A stretch of 7,193 nt of DNA from Pseudomonadota bacterium (GTDB lineage: Bacteria > Pseudomonadota > Alphaproteobacteria > Acetobacterales > Acetobacteraceae): contig JAKAZN010000085.1 in the NCBI GenBank assembly GCA_021815835.1, positions 1 through 7,193 of the forward strand, given 5' to 3'. The notes beneath the pieces were generated by a model. It had not been told where the DNA came from. It saw only the letters and a list, made by a program, of their open reading frames with translations, and made no database searches. Made by a program: the position numbers and the translations under genes. Shown piece by piece: positions 1-6,085 of this stretch. Each line of letters opens with the position of its first letter. Within the stretch, counting starts at the first letter, position 1.

Positions 1-2
1 CC

Positions 3-314
3 GGTCGCAGCGCCGTTCTTGCCTGCTCGGCGCTGAAGCGCGCCTATCGCGCGGTGCTGATCGGCGCGCGCGCCGAAATGGTGCTGATCTACCTGCAAGG
101 CACGCAGGAACTGATCGCCGCCCGGCTTGCCGCGCGCACCGGCCATTTCATGCCCCCGGGCCTGCTCGCGAGCCAGTTCGCCACGCTCGAGGAACCGGGC
201 GTCGCGGAGAATCCCATCGTCCTGTCCATCGCCCCGCCGCCCCTGGCCATCATCGACGCGGCCATGACCGCGTTGCGAGACCGGAACATAACCTCCACGG
301 AAGACTCCCCATGA
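3..314 (+). CDS. gntK: Gluconokinase, C-terminal part (5' end outside window)
   Basis: Gluconokinase uses ATP to phosphorylate D-gluconate to 6-phosphogluconate in the cytoplasm, feeding the Entner-Doudoroff or pentose phosphate route. The reading frame is open from base 3, so the gene begins left of the window and only its last 103 residues are seen; the family is usually about 165-175 residues. Two family hallmarks are clear: ACSALKRAYR near visible residue 8, and GHFMPPGLLASQFATLEEPG around residues 47-66. The N-terminal P-loop lies outside the window, so catalytic competence cannot be judged. An internal GTG at 54 could be read as a start but would cut the conserved ACSALKR motif, so it is rejected. 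The stop codon overlaps the next gene's ATG (ATGA at 311-314), which implies a shared transcript and probably coupled translation. Confidence 0.93.
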   Translation, partial: GRSAVLACSALKRAYRAVLIGARAEMVLIYLQGTQELIAARLAARTGHFMPPGLLASQFATLEEPGVAENPIVLSIAPPPLAIIDAAMTALRDRNITSTEDSP

Positions 315-1075
315 CCGACGCGATCTATCCCAGCCTGCGCGACCGCGCGGTGCTTCTGACCGGCGGCGCGTCCGGCATCGGCGCGGCCGAGGTCGAAGCC
401 TTCGCCGCCCAGGGCGCGCGCGTGGCCTTCCTCGACATCGCCGACGAGCCGGCCGCCGCGCTGATCGCCCGCATCGCCGCGGCCGGCCATCCGGCGCCGC
501 TCTTTCTGCCCTGCGACCTCACCGACATCGCCGCCTTGCGCGAAGCGATCGCCGCGGCCGCGCGGCAGCTCGGCCCGATCACGGTCCTGGTCAACAACGC
601 CGCCAACGACCAGCGCCACAAATGGGAAGACGTGACGCCCGAGTTCTGGGACGAACGCCAGGCGGTCAATCTGCGTCACCAGTTCTTCGCCATTCAGGCG
701 GTGGCGCCGATGATGAAGGCGGCCGGCGGCGGCTCCATCGTCAATTTCGGCTCGGTAAGCTGGCACGCGAGCCAAGGCGGCATGCCCGCCTACACCACCG
801 CCAAGGCCGGGGTGGAGGGCCTGACGCGGGGCATGGCCCGCGACCTTGCGCCCGATAATATCCGCGTCAATTGCGTGATCCCCGGCTGGATCATGACCGA
901 ACGCCAGATCGCGCTGTGGCTGACGCCGGAGGGCGAGGCCAATCTGCTGCGCAACCAGTGCCTGAACCGCAAGCTGGTGCCCGCCGACATCGCGCGCATG
1001 GTGCTGTGGCTCGCCGCCGACGACAGCCGGATGGTCACCAGCGGCCTGTTTCCGGTCGATGGTGGGCGGATCTGA
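311..1075 (+). CDS. SDR-family sugar 1-dehydrogenase (D-xylose 1-dehydrogenase-like)
   Basis: A classical short-chain dehydrogenase of 254 residues, probably oxidising an aldose at C1 to its lactone with NAD+. Visible motifs are the cofactor loop TGGASGIG (17-24), an acidic residue at the end of strand 2 (D42, favouring NAD over NADP), NNA (95-97), and the catalytic set N120, S148, Y161 and K165. From memory, it resembles Caulobacter XylB along its length: the AIYPSL opening, the NDxRHK segment, WDER, NLRH, the VNFGSVSWH stretch and TPEGEA. Substrate cannot be fixed; xylose, arabinose, galactose or glucose are all possible. Its ATG overlaps the gluconokinase stop, and a GGAAGA ribosome site lies six bases upstream (299-304). 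Pairing with a gluconate kinase suggests that an aldose-to-aldonate route supplies the kinase, which is inference. Confidence 0.9.
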   Translation: MTDAIYPSLRDRAVLLTGGASGIGAAEVEAFAAQGARVAFLDIADEPAAALIARIAAAGHPAPLFLPCDLTDIAALREAIAAAARQLGPITVLVNNAANDQRHKWEDVTPEFWDERQAVNLRHQFFAIQAVAPMMKAAGGGSIVNFGSVSWHASQGGMPAYTTAKAGVEGLTRGMARDLAPDNIRVNCVIPGWIMTERQIALWLTPEGEANLLRNQCLNRKLVPADIARMVLWLAADDSRMVTSGLFPVDGGRI

Positions 1076-1136
1076 TCCGCGCCCGCCAGACGCCCCGCTT
1101 GACCGCTGCCGGCCCCGCCGCCACTTGTAGCCCGCC

Positions 1137-2084
1137 ATGTCCACCCGCATCGAGATCGACCACCGCGCCCCCCCGCGCCACCCGGAGAAGCTCCATCGGC
1201 CCGACCAGCCGATCCAGCGCAAGCCGGCGTGGATCCGGGTCAAGGCGCCGACGCACCCGGTCTACCACGAGACCCGCGCCTTGCTGCGCGCCCATCGCCT
1301 GACCACGGTCTGCGAGGAAGCCTCCTGCCCCAACGTCGGCGAGTGCTGGAGCCAGCGCCACGCGACCATGATGATCCTGGGCGAGACCTGCACCCGCGCC
1401 TGTGCTTTCTGCAATGTCGCGACCGGCCTGCCCGGCGCCGTCGATGCCGATGAACCGGCCCGGGTGGCCGACGCGGTGGCCAGGCTCGGCCTGCGCCACG
1501 TGGTCATCACCTCCGTCGATCGCGACGATCTGCAGGACGGCGGCGCGACCCATTTCGCCGCCGTGATCGCGGCCTTGCGCGAAGCTGCCCCCGGCACGAC
1601 GATCGAGGTGCTGACACCGGATTTCCTGCGCAAGCCGGGAGCCGCCGAGATCGTCGCCGCCGCCCGCCCCGACGTGTTCAACCATAACCTGGAAACGATC
1701 CCCCGGCTCTATCCCTCCATCCGCCCCGGTGCGCGCTACTACCAGTCGCTGCGCCTGCTCGATCGGATGAAGACCCTGGCGCCGGGCGTATTCACCAAAT
1801 CCGGCCTGATGGTGGGGCTGGGCGAAACCCGCGCCGAGATCCTGCAGGTGATGGACGATCTGCGCGTGGCCGAGGTGGATTTCCTGACCATCGGGCAGTA
1901 CCTCCAACCCAGCGTGAAGCACGCCGCGGTGGATCGTTTCGTCACCCCGGAGGAATTCGCCGAATACGCGGCGCTGGCCCGCGCGCGCGGCTTCCTGCTG
2001 GTCTCCGCAACGCCGCTCACCCGCAGCTCCTATCACGCGGATGCCGATTTCGCGGCCTTGCGCGCCGCCCGCGCCCGCGCCTGA
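1137..2084 (+). CDS. lipA: Lipoyl synthase (radical SAM)
   Basis: LipA inserts two sulfur atoms into octanoyl groups on lipoyl domains, for example those of pyruvate and 2-oxoglutarate dehydrogenases and the glycine cleavage H protein. The 315-residue length is normal. Both cluster motifs are intact: the auxiliary 4Fe-4S cysteines C59, C64 and C70 (CX4CX5C, in [12 protein letters not shown]) and the radical-SAM cysteines C85, C89 and C92 (CX3CX2C, in CTRACAFC). [10 protein letters not shown] lies mid-protein, and the C-terminal RSSYH (296-300) supplies the serine ligand of the auxiliary cluster. The start at 1137 gives the expected alphaproteobacterial N-terminus, with [14 protein letters not shown] at 25-38. 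No good ribosome site is visible. A 61-base gap separates it from the dehydrogenase, so it may have its own promoter. The next gene follows after 7 bases. Confidence 0.98.
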   Translation: MSTRIEIDHRAPPRHPEKLHRPDQPIQRKPAWIRVKAPTHPVYHETRALLRAHRLTTVCEEASCPNVGECWSQRHATMMILGETCTRACAFCNVATGLPGAVDADEPARVADAVARLGLRHVVITSVDRDDLQDGGATHFAAVIAALREAAPGTTIEVLTPDFLRKPGAAEIVAAARPDVFNHNLETIPRLYPSIRPGARYYQSLRLLDRMKTLAPGVFTKSGLMVGLGETRAEILQVMDDLRVAEVDFLTIGQYLQPSVKHAAVDRFVTPEEFAEYAALARARGFLLVSATPLTRSSYHADADFAALRAARARA

Positions 2085-2091
2085 GCCGCCG

Positions 2092-2574
2092 ATGCCCACC
2101 CATGCCGAACGCCAGGTCGTCCCCTACCGGCCCGAGCAGTTGTTCGACCTGGTGGCCGATGTCGGGCGCTACCCCGAATTCCTGCCCTGGTGCGTGGGTG
2201 CGCGGATCCGCTCGCGCACGCCGGGCGAGCTGCGCGCCGACCTGACGATCGGCTTCGGCCCGTTCCGCGAGAGCTTCGCCAGCCGCGTGAGTCTCGATCG
2301 CCCGCACCGGGTGAAAGTGACATACGAGAACGGCCCGTTCCGCTATCTGAACAACCAATGGGTGTTCGCCGCCGTTCCCGCAGGCACCGAGGTCGATTTC
2401 TTCGTCGATTTCGAGTTCCGCTCGCGCCTGCTGCAAGCCGCGATCGGCGTGGTGTTCAACGAGGCGGTGCGCCGGATGGTCGGCGCCTTCCTCCGCCGCG
2501 CGGCGCAGGTCTATGGTCCCGCGAACCCCGCCCCCGCGGCATGCATCCCCGCCGCCGCCACGCCCGACACCTGA
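2092..2574 (+). CDS. COQ10/RatA-like START-domain protein (SRPBCC superfamily)
   Basis: A 160-residue single-domain SRPBCC (START/polyketide cyclase) protein. Family members bind ubiquinone and support its delivery to the respiratory chain (COQ10), and the E. coli relative RatA is described as a toxin acting on ribosome subunit joining. Diagnostic stretches are YRPEQLFDLVADVGRYPEFLPW (roughly residues 9-30), GPFRYLNN (around 81-88), and VDFFVDFEFRSRLLQ followed by FNEAVRRMVGAF. No signal peptide or membrane segment is visible. The ATG at 2092 fits the family N-terminus; an in-frame ATG at 2041 lies inside lipA and would add 17 proline- and alanine-rich residues, so it is rejected. The 7-base gap after lipA implies co-transcription and possibly translational coupling. 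Given that context, a quinone-binding role seems likelier than a toxin, and no antitoxin-like gene is adjacent. Confidence 0.93.
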   Translation: MPTHAERQVVPYRPEQLFDLVADVGRYPEFLPWCVGARIRSRTPGELRADLTIGFGPFRESFASRVSLDRPHRVKVTYENGPFRYLNNQWVFAAVPAGTEVDFFVDFEFRSRLLQAAIGVVFNEAVRRMVGAFLRRAAQVYGPANPAPAACIPAAATPDT

Positions 2575-2587
2575 TCCAAGCCCCGCC

Positions 2588-2591
2588 GGAG
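2588..2591 (+). promoter_or_regulatory. Ribosome binding site of the threonine-aldolase-family gene
   Basis: GGAG ends six bases before the ATG at 2598. It supports that start over readings that continue the open frame from upstream, inside the COQ10-like gene. Confidence 0.6.
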
Positions 2592-2597
2592 CACGCC

Positions 2598-3665
2598 ATG
2601 CGCAATACCCCGACCCGCCCGGATCCGCTCGCGCCCCAGGTCCGCGCCAATCTCTATTCGGATACGCAGACGAAACCGTCGGCGGCGATGAAGCAGGCGA
2701 TGATGGACGCGCCACTCGGCGACGAGCAGCACGGCGACGATCCCACCGTGCATGCGCTGTGCGACCGCATGGCCGCGTTGCTCGGCAAGGAGGCGGCGGT
2801 GTTCCTGCCGTCCGGAACGATGTGCAACGAGATCGCCATCCTGACCCATTGCCGCCACGGCGACGAGGTGATCGCGCACGAGACCGCGCATATCGTCGCG
2901 GCCGAAGGCGGCGCGCCCGGCGCGCTGGCGGGCGTGTCCGTGCTCGGCCTCGCCGGCGCGCGCGGCCAGTTCGATGTGGACACGTTGCGCGCCGCCTTCC
3001 GCGAGCGCCGCCGCCACGCGCCGCCGCAGACCCTGGTGGAGATCGAGCAGACCGCCAATCTCGGCGGCGGCTCGGTCTGGCCGCTCGATCGGCTGGCCGC
3101 GGTCTGCGAGGCAGCGCACGAGGGCGGCATGGCGGTCCACATGGACGGCGCGCGGCTGATGAACGCGGTGGTGGCCGCCGGCGTCCCGGCCGCCGAGATG
3201 GCCGCGGGCTGCGATACGGTCTGGCTGGATTTCACCAAGGGCCTCGGCGCGCCCCTGGGCGCGGTGTTGTGCGGCACCGCCGATTTCATCGACGCGGCGT
3301 GGCTGTGGAAGCAGCGGCTCGGGGGTTCGATGCGCCAGGCGGGGATCTGCGCCGCGGCGTGCCTCTATGCGCTCGATCACAATGTCGCGCGGCTGGCCGA
3401 GGATCACGCCAACGCCGCCGCGCTGGCGCGCGGGCTCGCGCAACTGCCGGGGATCGCGGTCGAGGCGCCGGAGACCAATCTGGTGTTCTTCGATACCACC
3501 GCCTCCGGCATCACCGCCGCCGAACTGGCCGCGCGCGCCCGCCGCGCGGGCGTGCAGCTTTCCACCATGGGGCGCTACCGGGTGCGCGCCTGCACCCATC
3601 TGGATGTGGACCGCGACGGCATCGCGCTGGCGCTGGACGCGATTCGCGCCGCGTTGGCCGACTGA
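2598..3665 (+). CDS. Threonine-aldolase-family PLP enzyme (low-specificity L-threonine aldolase type)
   Basis: A fold-type I PLP enzyme of 355 residues (E. coli LtaE has about 333), expected to split L-threonine/allo-threonine or other beta-hydroxy amino acids into glycine and an aldehyde. Visible motifs are SDTQTKPSAAM (21-31), GDDPTV (46-51), the phosphate-binding SGT (72-74), H98, the pyridine-nitrogen aspartate and substrate arginine in MDGAR (D183, R186), the PLP lysine K214 in FTKGLGAPLG, GGSMRQAG, and R330 in VRACTHLDV, which binds the substrate carboxylate. Compared with E. coli LtaE recalled from memory, the ENTHN segment reads EQTAN here (150-154), so its histidine is A153, and the LtaE phenylalanine four residues after the first active-site histidine is A102. 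The pocket therefore looks wider and the substrate may differ; a phenylserine-type aldolase is one alternative. The gene starts 23 bases after the COQ10-like gene. Confidence 0.88.
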   Translation: MRNTPTRPDPLAPQVRANLYSDTQTKPSAAMKQAMMDAPLGDEQHGDDPTVHALCDRMAALLGKEAAVFLPSGTMCNEIAILTHCRHGDEVIAHETAHIVAAEGGAPGALAGVSVLGLAGARGQFDVDTLRAAFRERRRHAPPQTLVEIEQTANLGGGSVWPLDRLAAVCEAAHEGGMAVHMDGARLMNAVVAAGVPAAEMAAGCDTVWLDFTKGLGAPLGAVLCGTADFIDAAWLWKQRLGGSMRQAGICAAACLYALDHNVARLAEDHANAAALARGLAQLPGIAVEAPETNLVFFDTTASGITAAELAARARRAGVQLSTMGRYRVRACTHLDVDRDGIALALDAIRAALAD

Positions 3666-3685
3666 CGCGGGGCAGGGTTGCGCGC

Positions 3686-3703
3686 GCGGCGGATTACCGC
3701 CGC
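3686..3703 (+). terminator. GC-rich hairpin after the aldolase gene, possible weak terminator
   Basis: A 7-bp perfect stem, GCGGCGG (3686-3692) with CCGCCGC (3697-3703), encloses an ATTA loop 20 bases after the aldolase stop codon. With C3704 bulged out, four more pairs form (3682-3685 with 3705-3708). No T-run follows, so intrinsic termination is doubtful. It may instead be a transcript-end stabiliser, or a chance product of base composition. Confidence 0.3.
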
Positions 3704-3731
3704 CGCGCCCCATGCGAGCCTTCCGATCCCT

Positions 3732-3747
3732 GGACCGGCAACGGTCC
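3732..3747 (+). promoter_or_regulatory. Leader hairpin with GCAA (GNRA) tetraloop upstream of the MFS gene
   Basis: GGACCG (3732-3737) and CGGTCC (3742-3747) form a perfect 6-bp stem closed by GCAA, a GNRA tetraloop; T3731 with G3748 could add a wobble pair. It sits five bases before the ribosome site and 20 before the MFS start codon. If transcribed it could stabilise the leader or affect ribosome access. No known riboswitch or protein-binding motif is recognised. Confidence 0.4.
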
Positions 3748-3752
3748 GAGAC

Positions 3753-3758
3753 GGAGGA
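3753..3758 (+). promoter_or_regulatory. Strong ribosome binding site of the MFS gene
   Basis: GGAGGA followed by an A-rich spacer ends nine bases before the ATG at 3768. It decides the start: the open frame extends back to a TTG at 3678, but those 30 extra residues have no counterpart in the transporter family and would place the two leader hairpins inside coding sequence. Confidence 0.75.
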
Positions 3759-3767
3759 AAAACGTCC

Positions 3768-5069
3768 ATGAGCGACCTTGTCGCCTCCCCACGGCTGCGA
3801 TCCATCCAGCGCGTCGCGGTGGGCATGCTGCTGCTTACCGGCGCGGTGAACTATATCGACCGCGTGGCGCTCGCCATCGCCAACCCCCTGATCCGCCAGG
3901 ACCTGCACCTGTCCATCGCCGAGATGGGCGTGCTGCTCTCGGTGTTCCTGTGGACCTATTGTTTTGCCCAGCTTCCGGTCGGCTTTGCGATCGATCGCGT
4001 GGGGCCGCGGCTGCTGCTCGGCCTCGGCGCGGTCGTTTGGTCGCTCGCGCAGGTGTTTGCCGGATTCGTCACCTCCATGGGCCAGTTCGCCTGGACCCGG
4101 GTGCTGCTGGGCATCGGCGAGGCGCCGCAATTCCCGCTGGACGCCAAGGTGGTGCGCACCTGGTTCAACGTGCGCGACCGCGGCACGCCGACCGGCATCT
4201 TCAACTCCGCCTCCACCGTGGGCCCCGCCATCGCGCCGCCGCTGCTGACGTTCCTGATGCTCGATTTCGGGTGGCGGTCGATGTTCATCATCATCGGCGT
4301 GTTCGGCATCGCCATCGGCGGGATCTGGTGGGCAACCTATCGCGATCCCGACAGCTACAACCTGACGGCCGCGGAACAGCACTACCTCGATGACGGCGAG
4401 GACCATACCCACGGCAAGCGGGTCACCTTCGCCGAGTGGCGCTCCCTGTTCGGATACCGCACCACCTGGGGCATGATCTTCGGCAATTTCGGCAACGGCT
4501 ACATGATCTGGCTGTATGCCGCCTGGCTGCCGGGATATCTGGAGATCCAGCGCCATGTCAGCATTCCGCACACCGGCTGGCTCGCCGCCATCCCGTACGT
4601 GTTCGGCATCGTGGGCAGCCTGTTCGGCGGCTGGCTCGCCGACAAGCTGGTGCGCGCCGGGTTCTCCCCGGTGAACAGCCGCAAGCTGCCGATCATCACC
4701 GGCATGATCGGCGCCGCGGGCTGCACGATCTTCGCCGCGCTCATCCCGTCCAACACGGCGGCGATCGCGGCGATCTCGGTGGCGCTGTTCGCGGGCAATC
4801 TGGCCGGCGCCACCATCTGGGCGCTCGCGGTGGTGGCCGCGCCGTCGAAGGGCGTGGCCTCGCTGGGCTCGATGCAGAATTTCGGCGGCTTCCTCGGCGG
4901 CGCGCTGGCGCCGATGCTGACCGGGTTCATCGTGCAGGCGACGAATTCCTTCGTGCCGGCACTGATCCTGGCGGCGGTCGTTTCGGTTCTGTCGGCCTTC
5001 GTCTATCTGATCGTGGTGCGCGAGCCGGTGCACCTGCCGGACCTGACGCCGGTCGCGGCGAGCGCGTAG
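3768..5069 (+). CDS. MFS transporter, anion:cation symporter (ACS) type
   Basis: An inner-membrane secondary transporter of 433 residues with about twelve hydrophobic segments in two halves, separated by a charged cytoplasmic loop (about 192-231). ACS-type features are NYIDR at the end of the first helix (28-32), the MFS signature GFAIDRVGPR between helices 2 and 3 (72-81), RVLLGIGEAPQFP in helix 4 (111-123), WFNVRDRGTPTGIFNSAS (132-149), and GPAIAPPLL in helix 5. Relatives import sugar acids such as glucarate, galactonate and hexuronates, or aromatic and dicarboxylic acids, by proton symport. The substrate here is not determinable. Neighbours include an aldonate kinase to the left and a BKACE enzyme convergent on the right, so an organic-acid substrate is plausible but inferred. 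The 102-base leader and its own strong ribosome site suggest partly independent expression. Confidence 0.93.
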   Translation: MSDLVASPRLRSIQRVAVGMLLLTGAVNYIDRVALAIANPLIRQDLHLSIAEMGVLLSVFLWTYCFAQLPVGFAIDRVGPRLLLGLGAVVWSLAQVFAGFVTSMGQFAWTRVLLGIGEAPQFPLDAKVVRTWFNVRDRGTPTGIFNSASTVGPAIAPPLLTFLMLDFGWRSMFIIIGVFGIAIGGIWWATYRDPDSYNLTAAEQHYLDDGEDHTHGKRVTFAEWRSLFGYRTTWGMIFGNFGNGYMIWLYAAWLPGYLEIQRHVSIPHTGWLAAIPYVFGIVGSLFGGWLADKLVRAGFSPVNSRKLPIITGMIGAAGCTIFAALIPSNTAAIAAISVALFAGNLAGATIWALAVVAAPSKGVASLGSMQNFGGFLGGALAPMLTGFIVQATNSFVPALILAAVVSVLSAFVYLIVVREPVHLPDLTPVAASA

Positions 5070-5077
5070 GCACGCCC

Positions 5078-5123
5078 CTCACCCCGGCCCTCTCCCCCAA
5101 TCCGGGGGAGAGGGAGGGATGAG
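5078..5123. repeat. Palindromic intergenic repeat between convergent genes, likely bidirectional terminator
   Basis: The core is a perfect 11-bp inverted repeat, CCCTCTCCCCC (5088-5098) with GGGGGAGAGGG (5104-5114), around the loop AATCC. Outer arms also pair: CTCA (5078-5081) with TGAG (5120-5123), and CCC (5083-5085) with GGG (5116-5118), joined by small mismatches. It fills most of the 57-base gap between two converging stop codons. The pattern (CTCACCCC, then CCCTCTCCC, loop, GGGAGAGGG) matches, as I recall, a REP-like palindrome dispersed between genes in many proteobacteria. No T-runs flank it. Roles in transcript-end protection or termination for both strands are inferred from its position. 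Confidence 0.8.
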
Positions 5124-5126
5124 CCC

Positions 5127-6056
5127 TCAGAATCCGACGCGATCGCCGCCCTTCAGCGACAGCATCGCCCGCGCCTCGGCCGGCGTCGCGATATCGAGGC
5201 TCAGCTCCTCCAGGATGCGGCGGATCTTCGCCACCTGTTCCGCATTCGACTGCGCGAGTTGCCCCTTGCCGATGTAAAGACTGTCCTCCAACCCCACCCG
5301 CACATGCCCGCCGTTGATCCCGGCCATGGTCGTGAACGCCATCTGGTGCCGCCCCGCCGCCAGGGTGGACCAGACATAGGCATCCCCGAACAGCCGGTCC
5401 GCCGTCTCCTTCATGAACAGGAGATTCCGCGGCTCGGCGCCGATCCCGCCCAGGATCCCGAAGATCGTCTGCACGAACAGGGGCGGTTCGACGATCTTGC
5501 GATCCAGGCAATGCGCAAGATTGTACAGATGGCCCACATCGTAGCACTCGAACTCGAAGCGCGTGCCGTGGCCCTTGCCCAGGCGCTCGACGATCCCCTC
5601 CACGTCCTTGAAGGTATTGCGGAAGATGAAATTATCGGTCCGCGCCAGATAGGGCTGTTCCCAGTCGTGCTTCCAGTGCTTCACCCGCGCCCCGGCGCCC
5701 GAGATATTGAAGTTCATGCTGCCCATGTTGAGGCTGCACATTTCGGGCTTGGCGATCAGCGGCGCGGCCAACCGGTCATCCAGGGTCATGTTCAGCCCGC
5801 CGCCGGTGGTGATGTTCACCACCGCGTCGGTGCTCTGCTTGATGACCGGCAGGAAGCGCATGAACACCGCCGGGTCGGGCGTCGGTTCGCCCGTCAGCGG
5901 ATCGCGCGCGTGCAGATGGATGATCGCCGCCCCCGCCTCGGCCGCCTCGATGGAAGACCGCGCGATCTCCTCGGGCGTGATCGGCAGGTAGTCCGACATG
6001 CTGGGGGTGTGGATCGCGCCCGTCACGGCGCAGCTGATGATGACCTTGTTGGCCAT
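5127..6056 (-). CDS. BKACE (DUF849) beta-keto acid cleavage enzyme
   Basis: A 309-residue TIM-barrel enzyme of the BKACE family, whose founding member Kce cleaves 3-keto-5-aminohexanoate. Members condense a beta-keto acid with acetyl-CoA, giving acetoacetate and a new CoA ester, using Zn2+. Visible features are the zinc histidines H47 and H49 in IHLHARDP, NITTGGG (81-87), PEMCSLNMGSMNF (104-116), and RVGLED near the C-terminus with R253, E257 (third zinc ligand) and D258, matching the R/E/D spacing in Kce. The length is normal and nothing is missing. Two in-frame ATGs exist (6065 and 6056); the second is chosen because the ribosome site abuts the first, and MANKVIISCAVTGA is the usual opening. 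The gene lies 29 bases after the AI-2E gene, probably co-transcribed. Other family substrates include dehydrocarnitine and beta-ketoadipate-like acids; the one used here is unknown. Confidence 0.94.
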   Translation of the reverse strand: MANKVIISCAVTGAIHTPSMSDYLPITPEEIARSSIEAAEAGAAIIHLHARDPLTGEPTPDPAVFMRFLPVIKQSTDAVVNITTGGGLNMTLDDRLAAPLIAKPEMCSLNMGSMNFNISGAGARVKHWKHDWEQPYLARTDNFIFRNTFKDVEGIVERLGKGHGTRFEFECYDVGHLYNLAHCLDRKIVEPPLFVQTIFGILGGIGAEPRNLLFMKETADRLFGDAYVWSTLAAGRHQMAFTTMAGINGGHVRVGLEDSLYIGKGQLAQSNAEQVAKIRRILEELSLDIATPAEARAMLSLKGGDRVGF

Positions 6057-6065
6057 GGCGAACAT

Positions 6066-6073
6066 CTCCCTCC
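6066..6073 (-). promoter_or_regulatory. Ribosome binding site of the BKACE gene
   Basis: On the minus strand GGAGGGAG directly abuts the ATG at 6065 and lies nine bases before the ATG at 6056. This spacing favours the 6056 start. The site falls in the 29-base gap after the AI-2E gene's stop codon. Confidence 0.75.
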
Positions 6074-6085
6074 GGTTTCGGCGCC

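Noticed and set aside
1099..1130. Possible promoter before lipA: TTGACC at 1099-1104 and TTGTAG at 1125-1130
   Set aside because: The spacer is 20 bases, too long for a standard sigma-70-type promoter, and the -10-like box is poor. It may be chance.
89..1243. A 384-codon minus-strand open frame opposite gntK, the dehydrogenase and the start of lipA
   Set aside because: It spans three well-supported plus-strand genes and has shadow-like composition with no recognisable motif.
1035..2099. A 354-codon minus-strand open frame opposite lipA
   Set aside because: It lies entirely antisense to lipA, whose iron-sulfur motifs are intact, and has no recognisable family features.
2092..2574. A type II toxin-antitoxin module based on the RatA-like gene
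   Set aside because: No small antitoxin gene is adjacent; the neighbours are lipA and an aldolase, and the sequence fits the COQ10-like branch.
2190..2597. N-terminal extension of the aldolase frame back into the COQ10-like gene
   Set aside because: The extra residues are Arg/Pro-rich shadow sequence overlapping a real gene, and a GGAG site precedes the ATG at 2598.
2511..5033. An 840-codon open frame on the minus strand, opposite the aldolase and MFS genes
   Set aside because: Its translation is Arg/His/Asp/Gly/Ala-rich with no domain-like pattern, typical of antisense frames in GC-rich genes. The plus-strand proteins in the same region carry full family motifs.
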